This document shows positions 27,036-37,061 of a stretch of 64,000 nt of DNA, piece after piece (position 1 is the stretch's first letter; every line of letters begins with the position of its first letter). The notes below the pieces were generated by a model that ran no database searches, was not told where the DNA came from, and worked only from the letters and a program-made list of their open reading frames with translations. The stretch comes from Acidobacteriota bacterium. GTDB taxonomy: Bacteria > Acidobacteriota > Thermoanaerobaculia > Thermoanaerobaculales > Thermoanaerobaculaceae. The translations under genes and the position numbers were made by a program. The stretch spans positions 48,430 through 112,429 of the forward strand of contig PKYI01000101.1 in the NCBI GenBank assembly GCA_003133645.1, read 5' to 3'.

Positions 27036-28502
27036 TCACTCCCGCTCACGCGGCGCACCTCGCTGTTCGAGGTCGGCGGCCTCGGCCTCGATCATCCGCC
27101 ACGCCTCGGCGACGTGCCGTTCGTCCGTGTTGGTCTGGCCGACGCACAGGCGCAGGACGAAGCGCCCGCCGAGCGTCGTGTGCGTCAGGTACAGCCGGCC
27201 GGACGCGTTGAGCCGTTCGAGCAGCTCGCGGTTGAACGCGTCGCCGGCGGTGTGCCGGAAGCAGACCAGGTTGAGCGGCGGGCGCACCGCGAGCTCGAAC
27301 CTTGGCGACGCCTCGACCCAGCGCGCGAACGCCTGCGCCAACTCGACGTGGCGGCGGACGTGGTGCTGCAGGCCGGCGATGCCGTAGTGCCTGATCACGA
27401 ACCAGAGCTTGAGGGAGCGGAAACGCCGCCCGAGCGGGACCTGCCAGTCGCGGTAGTCGATGACGGCGCCGGACTCGGTCGCCCGGTTCTTCAGGTACTC
27501 GGGGAGGATCGAGAGCGCCCTCACCAGCGCCGCGCGGTCGGCGACCCAAAAACAGTCGCAGTCGAAGTTGGTGAACATCCACTTGTGCGGGTTGAAGCAG
27601 TAACTGTCGGCAAGCTCGAGTCCAGCCTGGAGGTGGCGGAACTCCGGGCAGACTGCGGCGGTGCCGGCCATTGCGCCGTCCACGTGCAGCCACACCCCCT
27701 CGGCACGGCAGATGCGCCCGATCTCGGGCAGTGGGTCCACGGCGTTCGACGAGGTCGTCCCGACGGTCGCTGCGGCGAAGCAGGGCACCAATCCGGCCGC
27801 CCGGTCACGGGTGATCGCTTCGGCGAGGGCCTCTGGGCGCATCGCGAACGCCTCATCGACGTCCACCAGCCGCAGATTGGCCCGGCCGATCCCGGCGATC
27901 TTGACGGCCTTCTCGATCGACGAGTGGGCCTGCGACGAGGCGTAGGCGACGAGACGCCCGTCACACCCGCTCTCGTTGCTGCGCAAGCCGGTGGCGCGCT
28001 CGCGCGCCGCCAGCAGCGCGCACAGCGCCGCGCTCGACGCGGAGTCCTCGATCACCCCGCCGCCGGCCGCCGACGACTTGAACGCCGGCGGCAACCCGAG
28101 CATGTCGACCAGCCAGTCCAACACGTGCGTCTCGAGCTCGGTGCACGCCGGGCTCGTCGCCCACAGCATCCCCTGCACGCCCAGCCCGGCGGCAAGCAGT
28201 TCGCCCAGGATCGCCGCCCCCGAGGCGTTCGCCGGGAAGAACGCGAAGAAGTTCGGCGACTGCCAGTGGGTGATGCCCGGCACGATCACCGAGTCCACGT
28301 CGCGCAGCACCGCCGCGAACGGCTCTGGGTCCCGGGGCGGATCCGCCGGCAGGGCGGCCCGGATCGCCCCCGGCTCGACGCGCGACAGCACCGGCAGGGA
28401 TTCGATGCGCTCGTAGTAGTCGGCGATCCAATCCACGACCTCGCGGCCGTGTTTCCTGAACTGGTCCGGGGTCATGTGAAAACTCGTCCGCTGATCGCTC
28501 AT
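27036..28502 (-). CDS. PLP-dependent aromatic amino acid decarboxylase family
   Basis: MTPDQFRKHGREVVDWIADYYERIESLPV; WLHVDGAMAGTAAVCPEFR; ADSYCFNPHKWMFTNFDCDCFWV (Schiff-base Lys). Confidence 0.9.
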   Translation of the reverse strand: MSDQRTSFHMTPDQFRKHGREVVDWIADYYERIESLPVLSRVEPGAIRAALPADPPRDPEPFAAVLRDVDSVIVPGITHWQSPNFFAFFPANASGAAILGELLAAGLGVQGMLWATSPACTELETHVLDWLVDMLGLPPAFKSSAAGGGVIEDSASSAALCALLAARERATGLRSNESGCDGRLVAYASSQAHSSIEKAVKIAGIGRANLRLVDVDEAFAMRPEALAEAITRDRAAGLVPCFAAATVGTTSSNAVDPLPEIGRICRAEGVWLHVDGAMAGTAAVCPEFRHLQAGLELADSYCFNPHKWMFTNFDCDCFWVADRAALVRALSILPEYLKNRATESGAVIDYRDWQVPLGRRFRSLKLWFVIRHYGIAGLQHHVRRHVELAQAFARWVEASPRFELAVRPPLNLVCFRHTAGDAFNRELLERLNASGRLYLTHTTLGGRFVLRLCVGQTNTDERHVAEAWRMIEAEAADLEQRGAPRERE

Positions 28503-28600
28503 GCTCCCTCCCGCTCGGACAGGGTCCGGCTCACCGCCCCGGAGCCTACGCTACCACTCCCGGCAGCAGGCGCGGACAAGGGGCGCCGAGCCGGTCGGCT

Positions 28601-29611
28601 TCAGGGTGATGGCGCGGCGGCCATCTTGAGCATGCGCTCGAGGGGTTTGAGGGCGGCGAGGCGGAGGTCCTCGGGCAGCTCAAGCAGCGGGACGCCGTCT
28701 CGCAAGCAGGCGTGGAGGTTGGCGAGCGTGTTGCGCCGCATGTAGGGGCACACGTTGCACGCGCACTCGCCGCTCCCACCCGGCACCGGGATGAAGCGCT
28801 TGCCCGGGGCGAGCTTCTCCATCTGGTGGATGATCCCCGGCTCGGTGGCGATCAAGAACTCGGGCGCGGGGTTTTGCTGTACGTAGCGCAGGATCGAGGA
28901 GGTCGACCCGACGTGGTCGGCCAGCGCGAGGATCGTCTCGGGGCACTCGGGGTGCGCCGCGACGAGTGCGCCCGGGTGCTCGACCTTCAGTTCGACCAGC
29001 GCCTGGTAGGAGAACTGCTCGTGGACGACGCACGTCCCGGGCCACAACACCATCTTCCGGCCGAGCTTGCGTTCGAGGTACGCGCCGAGGTGCCGGTCCG
29101 GTGCGAACAGGATCGTCGTGTCCGCCGGGATCTGCCGCAGGATCCGCTCGGCCGACGACGAGGTCACGATCACGTCCGACAGCGCCTTCACCGCCGCCGA
29201 GCAGTTGATGTAGGTAGCCGCGAACGCGCCGGGGTGCTCGGCCCGCCAGCGCGCATACGCATCGGGGGGACACGACTCCTCGAGCGAGCACCCGGCCTCG
29301 AGGTCGGGGATCAGCACGTCGGCGGCCGGGTTCAGGATCTTCGCGACCTCCGCCATGAAGCGCACGCCGCAGAATACGATGACCTTGGCCGCGGCGCGCT
29401 CCGCCTCGCGGGCCAGCTCGAGGGAATCCCCCACGAAGTCCGCCAGGTCCTGGATCTCCGGGTCCTGGTAGTAGTGCGCCAGCAGCATCGCGCCGCGCTC
29501 GCGCTTGAGCCGGAGGATCTCCTCCACGAGCGAAGCGCCTGCAGGGGAAGTATCGCGCGCGACCAAGGGCCGGGCAGTCATCTCCTTCCAAGATAACGTC
29601 GGACGGCGCAT
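28601..29611 (-). CDS. nadA: Quinolinate synthase A
   Basis: AHYYQDPEIQDLADFVGDSLELA; FCGVRFMAEVAKILNP; CACNVCPYMRRNTL; an internal ATG at 29581 is an alternative start. Confidence 0.93.
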   Translation of the reverse strand: MRRPTLSWKEMTARPLVARDTSPAGASLVEEILRLKRERGAMLLAHYYQDPEIQDLADFVGDSLELAREAERAAAKVIVFCGVRFMAEVAKILNPAADVLIPDLEAGCSLEESCPPDAYARWRAEHPGAFAATYINCSAAVKALSDVIVTSSSAERILRQIPADTTILFAPDRHLGAYLERKLGRKMVLWPGTCVVHEQFSYQALVELKVEHPGALVAAHPECPETILALADHVGSTSSILRYVQQNPAPEFLIATEPGIIHQMEKLAPGKRFIPVPGGSGECACNVCPYMRRNTLANLHACLRDGVPLLELPEDLRLAALKPLERMLKMAAAPSP

Positions 29612-29635
29612 CGCTGTTCCCCGGCTCGTCCCCGG

Positions 29636-30940
29636 CTAGCGCCGGCCCACCATCGCCTCGACCGCCGCCGCGTCCCGCGGCAGCGCGCCCGAGAGGTTCT
29701 CGGCGCCGCCCTCGGTGATCAGGTAGTCGTCCTCGACGCGAATGCCGACACCCTCGGCCGGCAGGTAGACCCCGGGCTCGACGGTCACCACCATCCCGGG
29801 TTCCAGGACGGGCCCCTCGCCGCCCGCGTCGTGCGCCTCCAGGCCGAGGAAGTGGCCGAGTCCGTGGATGAAGAAGTTGCCGAGCGTCCGCCCGCCGTCG
29901 CCGGTCACGCCGCTCCCCTCGAACGCGGCGAACGCCGCCTTGCGAGCGGCGGCGATCGTCGAGCCCGGCTTCAGCGTCGCGGATGCCGCGTCGTACGCGG
30001 CCAGCACCGCGCCATAGAGCTGCCGTTGCCGCAGGGTGAACGCGCCGCTGACCGGGAACGTGCGCGTGAGGTCGCCGCAGTAGTACCCGTGGCGGGCGCC
30101 GATGTCCACGACCACGAGCTCGCCTTCCGCCAGCACGCCGAGGTTCGCGTCGTAGTGCAGGACGCACCCCGCCGGTCCCGAACCGACGATCGGAGGAAAC
30201 GACCAACCCTCGGCGCCGGCGGCGCGGAGCGCGGCAAACGCCGCGCCCTCCACCTCCCCCTCCGTGCGGCCCGCTCCCACCGTGGCTGCCGCCGCACGCA
30301 TCGCCGCGACCGTCGCCGCGACTGCCTTGCGCATCAGCGCCAACTCACCGGAGGACTTCCGCAGGCGCAGCTCCGCCACCACCGGCGCCAGATCGCGGAC
30401 CGTGAAGCTCGGCAGACGGTCGCGCAGGCCCTGGACCAGCCTCTGCTCCGGCGTGAGTTCGCCCGCGGCCGAGCCCGGAAGCGCCACCCAGAGCGCCCCG
30501 CCTTCCTGAAGCGCCCCGGCAACCCGATCCAGCAGCCCCGGGACGCCGCGGCGACGGGCGTCCACGACCACCTCGGACGGGTCGCGGTCGCAGACCTGGT
30601 CAAAGCCCAGTTCGCGCGCCGCCTCCTCGCCGGGGCCGAACTTCGGTCCGGTCCACGCTTCGAGCGCCGGCCGCCGCGCGGGCAGCAGCAGCATCTCGCG
30701 CTCCTTCTCGAGTAAGATCACCGCGCCGGGGAGCTCGACCCCTGTGAGGTAGAAGAAACCCGGCTCCTGCCGGAACGTCCCGACGTCCCCGTACCCGCGC
30801 GCATCCGTGGCGCCGAGCACGACCGCGACGTCTCCGGGCTCGAAGCGTGAACGCACGTTTTCTCGGCGGGTCCGGTAGAGTTCGGGCGCCTCACGTTCGG
30901 CGGCGTACTGGCCGCCGCGAAACACGCGTTCGTCGATCAT
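29636..30940 (-). CDS. pepP: Aminopeptidase P family (M24B) Xaa-Pro peptidase
   Basis: VDIGARHGYYCGDLTRTFPVSG; HGLGHFLGLEAHD; VTVEPGVYLP; GGGAGGGG SD. Confidence 0.92.
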   Translation of the reverse strand: MIDERVFRGGQYAAEREAPELYRTRRENVRSRFEPGDVAVVLGATDARGYGDVGTFRQEPGFFYLTGVELPGAVILLEKEREMLLLPARRPALEAWTGPKFGPGEEAARELGFDQVCDRDPSEVVVDARRRGVPGLLDRVAGALQEGGALWVALPGSAAGELTPEQRLVQGLRDRLPSFTVRDLAPVVAELRLRKSSGELALMRKAVAATVAAMRAAAATVGAGRTEGEVEGAAFAALRAAGAEGWSFPPIVGSGPAGCVLHYDANLGVLAEGELVVVDIGARHGYYCGDLTRTFPVSGAFTLRQRQLYGAVLAAYDAASATLKPGSTIAAARKAAFAAFEGSGVTGDGGRTLGNFFIHGLGHFLGLEAHDAGGEGPVLEPGMVVTVEPGVYLPAEGVGIRVEDDYLITEGGAENLSGALPRDAAAVEAMVGRR

Positions 30941-31000
30941 GCAACCCCTCCCAGGATCTTGCGGGAGCACCCCGCGGCGCCGGCCGGCCGTGGCCGCGCC

Positions 31001-31720
31001 CTAACGGCGCTCGTCATCGTGGATCGCCTCGAGCGTGAGCGCGGCGCGCCGGACGTAGTCGGCGCCCGAGATCACCGTGAACGCCATGGCGATGTAGAAG
31101 CACGCCAGCAGCGCCCTTTCGGGGACCGGCGTGACGTTCGCGATCAAGACCGCGGCAACCGTCACGATGTGGAGAAACGTGGTCCATTTCCCCCAGACGG
31201 AGGGCGGAAACTCGCGCATCCCGGCCCCCAGGTAGAGCAGAAGCGCGACGAGCACGATCAGGAAATCGCGCGAGAGCGCCATCACGGTGAGCCAGAGCGG
31301 CACGGTCACGGAGCCCGGAATCGGGAGCGTGAGCGCGACGTACGCCGCGACCAGCAGCGTCTTGTCCGCGATCGGGTCGAGATAGCTGCCGAGAAGCGAC
31401 CGCATCCCGAGCAGGCGGGCCAGCAGGCCGTCGAGCGCGTCGGAGATGCCCGCCGCGACGAAGATCCCGAGGGCGAGTCGGTGGTTGCCCTCCAGAATCG
31501 CGAGCACCAAGAACGGGGTGAGCGCGAGCCGAAGGAGGGTGATGCCGTTGGGGATCGTGAACGGCCGCAGCGCGGCCCTCACCTCCTGCGCCGCCCGCTG
31601 CGCCACGGCCCCCGCCCGCACCGCCGGCCGGTCGCCACTCCTGGCGTCAGCGGCTGGCAGGCCATCGCGGTCGCCGCCAGTTCCGCCGCGGGCCCTGGGG
31701 TCGTCGCCGCGAGCGCTCAA
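31001..31720 (-). CDS. pgsA: CDP-diacylglycerol-glycerol-3-phosphate 3-phosphatidyltransferase family
   Basis: SDALDGLLARLLGMRSLLGSYLDPIADK CDP-alcohol phosphotransferase motif; start uncertain (TTG at 31720 would overlap the crp-like stop). Confidence 0.85.
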   Translation of the reverse strand: MSARGDDPRARGGTGGDRDGLPAADARSGDRPAVRAGAVAQRAAQEVRAALRPFTIPNGITLLRLALTPFLVLAILEGNHRLALGIFVAAGISDALDGLLARLLGMRSLLGSYLDPIADKTLLVAAYVALTLPIPGSVTVPLWLTVMALSRDFLIVLVALLLYLGAGMREFPPSVWGKWTTFLHIVTVAAVLIANVTPVPERALLACFYIAMAFTVISGADYVRRAALTLEAIHDDERR

Positions 31721-32400
31721 TCCGCCGCCTCCGACAGGACCGACTCCTTCAGGTAGCTCATCTTCCCCTCGTTCACGACGAGGCCCCGCTGTTCCAGGTC
31801 GTTCATCAGGCGGGTCACGGTCTCGCGCGACGTCCCGATCGAGTTGGCGATGTCCTGATGCGTCGGGCGCCGGACCGCCACCCAACCGTTGCCGAGGATC
31901 TGCCCGTGCTGCTTCGCCAGGTCGATGAAGTACCGGGCGAGCCTCCCGACCACGTCGAGCGTCGCCAGCGACTCCATTTGCGCGTTCGAACGCCGCAGGC
32001 GCAAGGAGAGTTCGCGCAGCAGCTTGCGGGCGATCCCCGAGTGCTGTTCCAGGAGCCGCTCGAAGTCGCCGCGGCGGATGCAGTAGGCGACCGTCGCGAG
32101 TTGCGCCACGACGCTCGCGGAGCGCGTGGCGTCGTCGAGCAGCGCCATCTCGCCGAAGAACTGGCCGGGACCGAGCGTGGCCAGGATCAACTCCTTTCCG
32201 CCGGCCGACGAAACGCACACCTTGACCCTGCCGCTCGCGATCACGTAGAAGCTGTCGGCCCGCTCGTGCGCCGCGAACACCACCTCATCCCGCTGGAACT
32301 CCTGGCGCTCCGCGGCGCGGGCCAGAGCCTCGAGTTCCTGGGGTTCGAGTTCGCCGAAGAGCGAAGCCTTTCCGATCAGGTCGGTCAGCGCTGCGCACAT
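31717..32400 (-). CDS. Crp/Fnr family transcriptional regulator
   Basis: cNMP-binding fold LATLGPGQFFGEMALLDDATRSASVVA and HTH THQDIANSIGTSRETVTRLMNDLEQRGLV. Confidence 0.92.
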   Translation of the reverse strand: MCAALTDLIGKASLFGELEPQELEALARAAERQEFQRDEVVFAAHERADSFYVIASGRVKVCVSSAGGKELILATLGPGQFFGEMALLDDATRSASVVAQLATVAYCIRRGDFERLLEQHSGIARKLLRELSLRLRRSNAQMESLATLDVVGRLARYFIDLAKQHGQILGNGWVAVRRPTHQDIANSIGTSRETVTRLMNDLEQRGLVVNEGKMSYLKESVLSEAAD

Positions 32401-33608
32401 GGGTCATCTCCCTCGCCCGCGACCCGGCGCACCAAGGCGGCGGCCGCTTCCCCGTCCACGGTTTCCGGGAGCTGCAGACACCCCTGTGCGGCCGCGCCGC
32501 ACCACCGCGGCGCTGGCCGCCGCAGGACCGTCGCCAGGCGATCCAGCGTCGCCGCCAGCTCCCGCGCCCCCACCACCCGGTTCGGGCCGAAACGCCGGGC
32601 GATCGCGTCGCCCGGAATCACCCCGGCGCGCGCCACGGTCACGATGTCGCGGCGCTCCTGCAGCTGGACGACGTCCTCGAACACCGGCACCGCGCCGGCG
32701 GCATCTGCGGCCAGCGCCGGCACCTCCCAGGCGATGATCGCCGCCAGTCCGGCGCGGCGCAGCGGCCGCGCCGCGAGGGCGTCGGTCAGGTATGGGGGCG
32801 CGTCGCTCAGGCGCAGGCGCCGCCGCGCGCCGGAGATCAGCTCGCAGCGGTGCGGGCTGTCGGCCGGCAGCCGCGTGTAGAACTCCAGGGCCAGGTCCCA
32901 TTGGCCGAGCGCCTGGGCGACGTTGCCCTTCAACTCCAGGCCCTCCGCGGTATCCGGCAACCCAGGCACGAGTTCGGCGGCCCCGCGGGTGTCGCGCAAC
33001 GCGAGCAGTGCGCGGACGGCGAGGAACCGGCCATCGACGGCACCCGGGGCGGTCTGGAGAGCCTCCCGGGCGCGCGCGAGGGCGCCGGCGGCGTCGCCCG
33101 AGCGCAGCAACGCGTTCCCCTGGGCGACCAGCCGCTCCGGGACGGCGCTCTCGATCTCGGTCGCCACCCGCCCCCACCCGGCGTCCGGCTGCAGCCCCGA
33201 CGCGGTGCGCGCGGCGGCCAGCGCCGCGCGTTCGTCGCCTTCGCGCCGCGCCGCGAGCACGACGAGGCCCCATGCGGACCCATACCCTGGGTTCGCCGTG
33301 GCGAGCGCCTTGGCCTCGGCAAGCACGGCCTCGCCGCGCAGGAACCGCAGTTCGAGTCCGGCCAGCGCCCGCACCGGATGGCCGGCCGGCAGCAGCCGCA
33401 GGCTCTCCTCGCCCTTGGATACCTCGCCGCCCTCGGCCGCCGCGACCGCCTCCCGCGCCGCCTCGAGCTGGGCCGGCGTCAACGCCGGACCCGCGATCGG
33501 CGGCCGGGTGGGGTCCGGCATCCGGCGAATCTGCAGCGGCGCGGTGCTGCGGCACGCGGCGAGCGCCACCACCGCCGCAAGAGCGAGCCTACTCGCCGCT
33601 CTGCGCAA
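32385..33608 (-). CDS. TPR-like repeat lipoprotein of unknown function
   Basis: Lipobox LAAC in the signal peptide; alanine-rich helical repeats. Confidence 0.65.
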   Translation of the reverse strand: MRRAASRLALAAVVALAACRSTAPLQIRRMPDPTRPPIAGPALTPAQLEAAREAVAAAEGGEVSKGEESLRLLPAGHPVRALAGLELRFLRGEAVLAEAKALATANPGYGSAWGLVVLAARREGDERAALAAARTASGLQPDAGWGRVATEIESAVPERLVAQGNALLRSGDAAGALARAREALQTAPGAVDGRFLAVRALLALRDTRGAAELVPGLPDTAEGLELKGNVAQALGQWDLALEFYTRLPADSPHRCELISGARRRLRLSDAPPYLTDALAARPLRRAGLAAIIAWEVPALAADAAGAVPVFEDVVQLQERRDIVTVARAGVIPGDAIARRFGPNRVVGARELAATLDRLATVLRRPAPRWCGAAAQGCLQLPETVDGEAAAALVRRVAGEGDDPCAQR

Positions 33609-33846
33609 GGTGGTCTCCGTCGCCGCGGGCCAGGCAGACGGTGGCGATCGCGTGCTTGTAGACCAGGTGCTCGAGCCCGTGGCTTTCCACGATCAGGGCA
33701 TAGCGGTCGAACCGCTTCAGGATTCCGGTCACCCGCTTGCCGGTGAGGAGATAGACGTGGATCGGCCGCCCGTCCCGCCGTAAGGCGTAGAAAAAGCTGT
33801 CCTGCACGTTGACGCTGACCTTAGACCGGTCCTGTCCCTGTTCCAC
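33589..33846 (-). CDS. hfq: RNA chaperone Hfq
   Basis: NVQDSFFYALRRDGRPIHVYLLTGKRVTGILKRFDRYALIVESHGLEHLVYKHAIATV (Sm1 and YKHAI Sm2); GTG start inside the miaA 3' end. Confidence 0.9.
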   Translation of the reverse strand: MEQGQDRSKVSVNVQDSFFYALRRDGRPIHVYLLTGKRVTGILKRFDRYALIVESHGLEHLVYKHAIATVCLARGDGDHLAQSGE

Positions 33847-34756
33847 CGCGCGCCTCCCGTCGGCCGATCGCAACCGCCAGCAACTCGTCGCCGCGACCGG
33901 CCAGCCACTGCACGCCCGTCTCCCGCCGCAACCAGGTCATCTGCCGCTTCGCGAGCTTCCTGGTTGCCGCCGCCGCCAACTCGGCCGCCTCGCCCGCGGT
34001 CAGCTCTCCGGCCAGCACCCGGCACGACTCCCGGTAGCCGATCGCCTTGAGGGCGTGGCAATCAGGCGAGAGGCCACCCCCAAGCAGCCCTCTCACCTCG
34101 TCGACGAGCCCGGCGGCGAACATCCGATCCACCCGCTGGGCAATCGTAGCATGAAGCCCCGCCCGATCCGGACCGATGCCGAACAACGTGAAGGCGTAGC
34201 GCAGATTACCCCTCGGATTCTCCTGCCACAGCTCGCTCATCGCCCGGCCGGCGGTGAGGCACACCTCGAGCGCGCGCAGCGTGCGCTGCCGGTCGTTGGC
34301 CGCGATGCGCGTCGCGGCAGCTGGGTCGAGCGCCGCCAGGCGCGCCCGCAGCTGTGCCCGGTCGCGGGCCCACTCTCTTTCGAGCTGATCCCGCACCGCC
34401 GCGTCCTTCGGCGGCTCTGGGAACAGCCCGAACAGGAGCGCCCGCACGTAGAAGTGCGTACCACCCACGACCACCGGCACCTTTCCCCTCGCCCGGATGT
34501 CGGCGATCGCAGCGTCGGCGTCGCGCACGAACATCCCGGCGGAATAGCGCTCGGCCGGATCGGCCACGTCGATCAGGTGGTGGCGGACCGCCTCCCGCAG
34601 CGCCGGCTCGGGTTTGGCCGTGCCGATGTCGAGGCCGCGGTAGACGGCGAACGCGTCGGCCGACACGACCTCGCCACCGACCCGCTGCGCGAACGCGGCG
34701 CCGAGCGCGGTCTTCCCCGATGCCGTCGGACCCACGATCACGACCAGCTCACTCAC
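33821..34756 (-). CDS. miaA: tRNA dimethylallyltransferase
   Basis: VVIVGPTASGKTALG; SADAFAVYRGLDIGTAKP; VVVGGTHFYVRALLFGL. Confidence 0.95.
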   Translation of the reverse strand: MSELVVIVGPTASGKTALGAAFAQRVGGEVVSADAFAVYRGLDIGTAKPEPALREAVRHHLIDVADPAERYSAGMFVRDADAAIADIRARGKVPVVVGGTHFYVRALLFGLFPEPPKDAAVRDQLEREWARDRAQLRARLAALDPAAATRIAANDRQRTLRALEVCLTAGRAMSELWQENPRGNLRYAFTLFGIGPDRAGLHATIAQRVDRMFAAGLVDEVRGLLGGGLSPDCHALKAIGYRESCRVLAGELTAGEAAELAAAATRKLAKRQMTWLRRETGVQWLAGRGDELLAVAIGRREARGGTGTGPV

Positions 34757-37061
34757 CGGTCCCCCTCCTCACCCGCGCGACCCGCACCGGCTCACCGGGA
34801 CCCACCGTCAGCGGTCCGGCGTCGTTCCACCCGATCCAGACCACGCCCCCATCCTGCGCGACCAGGACCGCCGGGATCGCAAGAGCCCGCCGCGCCACCG
34901 CTGGGTCAGGGTACGCGAAACGGGGACGCACCCCCGTCGCCGCCAGCGCGATCAGCGGCCGGACCGCGGCAAGGAACGCCGGCGTGGACGACGTCCGCGA
35001 GCCGTGGTGCGGCAGTTGCATCACCTCGCCCTCGATCCGGCCGCCGTGGGCGAGCAGCGCCGCCTCGCCGCGCGCCTCGATATCGCCCGCGATCACGAGG
35101 CGGGGTCCACCCAGGTCTACGCGCGCGACCAGGCTCGCGTCGTTGTCGACCCCTTCCATCGTGGCGGGAGGCCACAGGACCTCCCAGGTCGCGCCGCCCA
35201 GGATGACCGCCTGGCCGCGCTCGAGCGGGATTTCCTCCACTCCGCGCAGGCGTGCAATCCTCCTCAGGGGCGCGATCTCGGCGCGGTCCCCGAGCGCGCG
35301 GGGAAAGGCGAACTTCCGCACCGGCATCCGTTCGAGCAGCAGCGCCGCCCCGCCGGTGTGATCGGCATCGGGGTGTGTCACCACCAGCGCATCGAGGCGC
35401 CGCACCCGCACCCGGGCGAGTTCCCGCCACGCCTCGACCGGCGAGCGGCCGGCGTCCACCAGGGCCGCGCGCTCGCCGCTGCGGACCAGCAGCGCCATCC
35501 CTTCCCGCACGCCCAGCGCCCGGACCTCGTGCCGCCACCCGAACGATCCGGGGCCCGCCATCCAGGCGACGGTCGCGGCGACGAGCAGCAGCGCGGCAGG
35601 CAAGGCCGCGCGCGAGCGGGTCAGGGCGACGAGCCCGAGGACCCCCAGCAGGAGCGCGAGCGCCGGCGTGAGCGGCGCGAACGGCACGCTGGCCGCCCCG
35701 CCCACTGCCGAGGCGCGATCGAGCAGCCACTGGCCCGCCGCCACCGCTTCGAGCCCGATGCCTCCCAGCCGGGCCGAAACCGACGCCGCGGCGAGCGACG
35801 CCAGGCTCGCGCCCACCAGGACGAGTTCCAAGGGTGCCGCCAGCACGCTCGCTACGATCCCCAGCAGAGGCACCAGCGAGAAGGTCGCCCCCACCAACGG
35901 GCTCGACGCACCCTGCGCGACGACGGCGACCGCCAACGCGAGCGACAGGCGCTGCGGCAGCGCTCGGAGGGCGAGCGCGAGCGGTTCGACCCACCGCACC
36001 AACGCGAGCGTGACGAACGCGGAGAGCTGGAAACCGGGCTGGACGAGCACCGAGGGCTCCAGCAGCGCGAGGCCGGCGACGATCCCCCAGACGGCGGGTA
36101 ACGCCTCGAGCGGCCGCCCGAGCTGGCGCGCGAACAGATACGCGACCGCCCCAGCGGCGGCCCGCCGCACCGGCGCGTTGCCGCCGGCGAGCAGCGCAAA
36201 CGCGACCACGGCAACCGCCACGAGCCAGCGCCGGGTCGCGGGGGCAACTCCTGCCGCGTTCAGCAGCGCCCAGACGAGCACCGCGACCAGGCCGACGTGG
36301 AGCCCCGACACCGACAGCAGGTGGACGAGCCCCGAGCGCCGCATGCTGGCTACCTCGCCCTCCTGCAGCGATTCCTGGCGCTGCAGCACGAGCGCGGCCG
36401 CGAGCCCGGCCGCGCGCAACCGGCGGACGTCGGTTCCTGCGCTCGCTTCGAGCGCCCGGACGCCAGCGTCGCGGACCCGGTCCACGCGCGAACCCCCGGC
36501 CGCACGGTGCGCGAGCAGCAGCGTCTTCACCCGCAGGCGCCCGGCCGCCAGCGGCAGGGTGCGGTCGAAGACGAGTTCGCCGCTCCCCTCCAGGCGCGAG
36601 CCCGAAGCCGGTAGCTCGGCGAGACCCACCGGGGCGGTGACGTCGAGCTCCATCTCCCGCGGCCGCGCGAGTTCGCGCCCTTGCCCCTCAAGGCGCACCA
36701 CCCGGACCCGGTTCCCCCAGCCGCGCACGCCGCTTACCCAACCGTCCCGGACCGTGACTACGAAGCGGACCGGCACCGCCTTGCCGGCGAGCCCGGGCGG
36801 TGTCCGGGCCGCAAAGGCGCACGCGGCGAGCCCGAGCCCGACGCCCGCCATGACCCACCAGCCCCACCGCCGGCCCTCACCCACCAGGCCGCGCCACGCT
36901 GCCAGCGAAACGACCGCCGCGAGCGGGACGCCCCACCCCACGGCCGGCGGTGCGAAATTGCCGAACGCGACCGCAGCGACGGCGCTCGCGCCCAGCGCGA
37001 TCAGGCGCGATCCCGGGGCCTCAGGCCGCGCCGCGACTAAATGACGCCAGGATTTCCACAT
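34749..37061 (-). CDS. comEC: ComEC/Rec2 family DNA internalization protein
   Basis: Competence domain (HLLSVSGLHVGLVAVLVW) plus metallo-beta-lactamase-like domain (VVTHPDADHTGGA, QLPHHGSRTSST). Confidence 0.92.
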   Translation of the reverse strand: MWKSWRHLVAARPEAPGSRLIALGASAVAAVAFGNFAPPAVGWGVPLAAVVSLAAWRGLVGEGRRWGWWVMAGVGLGLAACAFAARTPPGLAGKAVPVRFVVTVRDGWVSGVRGWGNRVRVVRLEGQGRELARPREMELDVTAPVGLAELPASGSRLEGSGELVFDRTLPLAAGRLRVKTLLLAHRAAGGSRVDRVRDAGVRALEASAGTDVRRLRAAGLAAALVLQRQESLQEGEVASMRRSGLVHLLSVSGLHVGLVAVLVWALLNAAGVAPATRRWLVAVAVVAFALLAGGNAPVRRAAAGAVAYLFARQLGRPLEALPAVWGIVAGLALLEPSVLVQPGFQLSAFVTLALVRWVEPLALALRALPQRLSLALAVAVVAQGASSPLVGATFSLVPLLGIVASVLAAPLELVLVGASLASLAAASVSARLGGIGLEAVAAGQWLLDRASAVGGAASVPFAPLTPALALLLGVLGLVALTRSRAALPAALLLVAATVAWMAGPGSFGWRHEVRALGVREGMALLVRSGERAALVDAGRSPVEAWRELARVRVRRLDALVVTHPDADHTGGAALLLERMPVRKFAFPRALGDRAEIAPLRRIARLRGVEEIPLERGQAVILGGATWEVLWPPATMEGVDNDASLVARVDLGGPRLVIAGDIEARGEAALLAHGGRIEGEVMQLPHHGSRTSSTPAFLAAVRPLIALAATGVRPRFAYPDPAVARRALAIPAVLVAQDGGVVWIGWNDAGPLTVGPGEPVRVARVRRGTGE

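Noticed and set aside
27114-28745. 543-aa plus-strand ORF opposite the aromatic amino acid decarboxylase
   Set aside because: Antisense shadow; His/Arg/Glu-rich with no domain.
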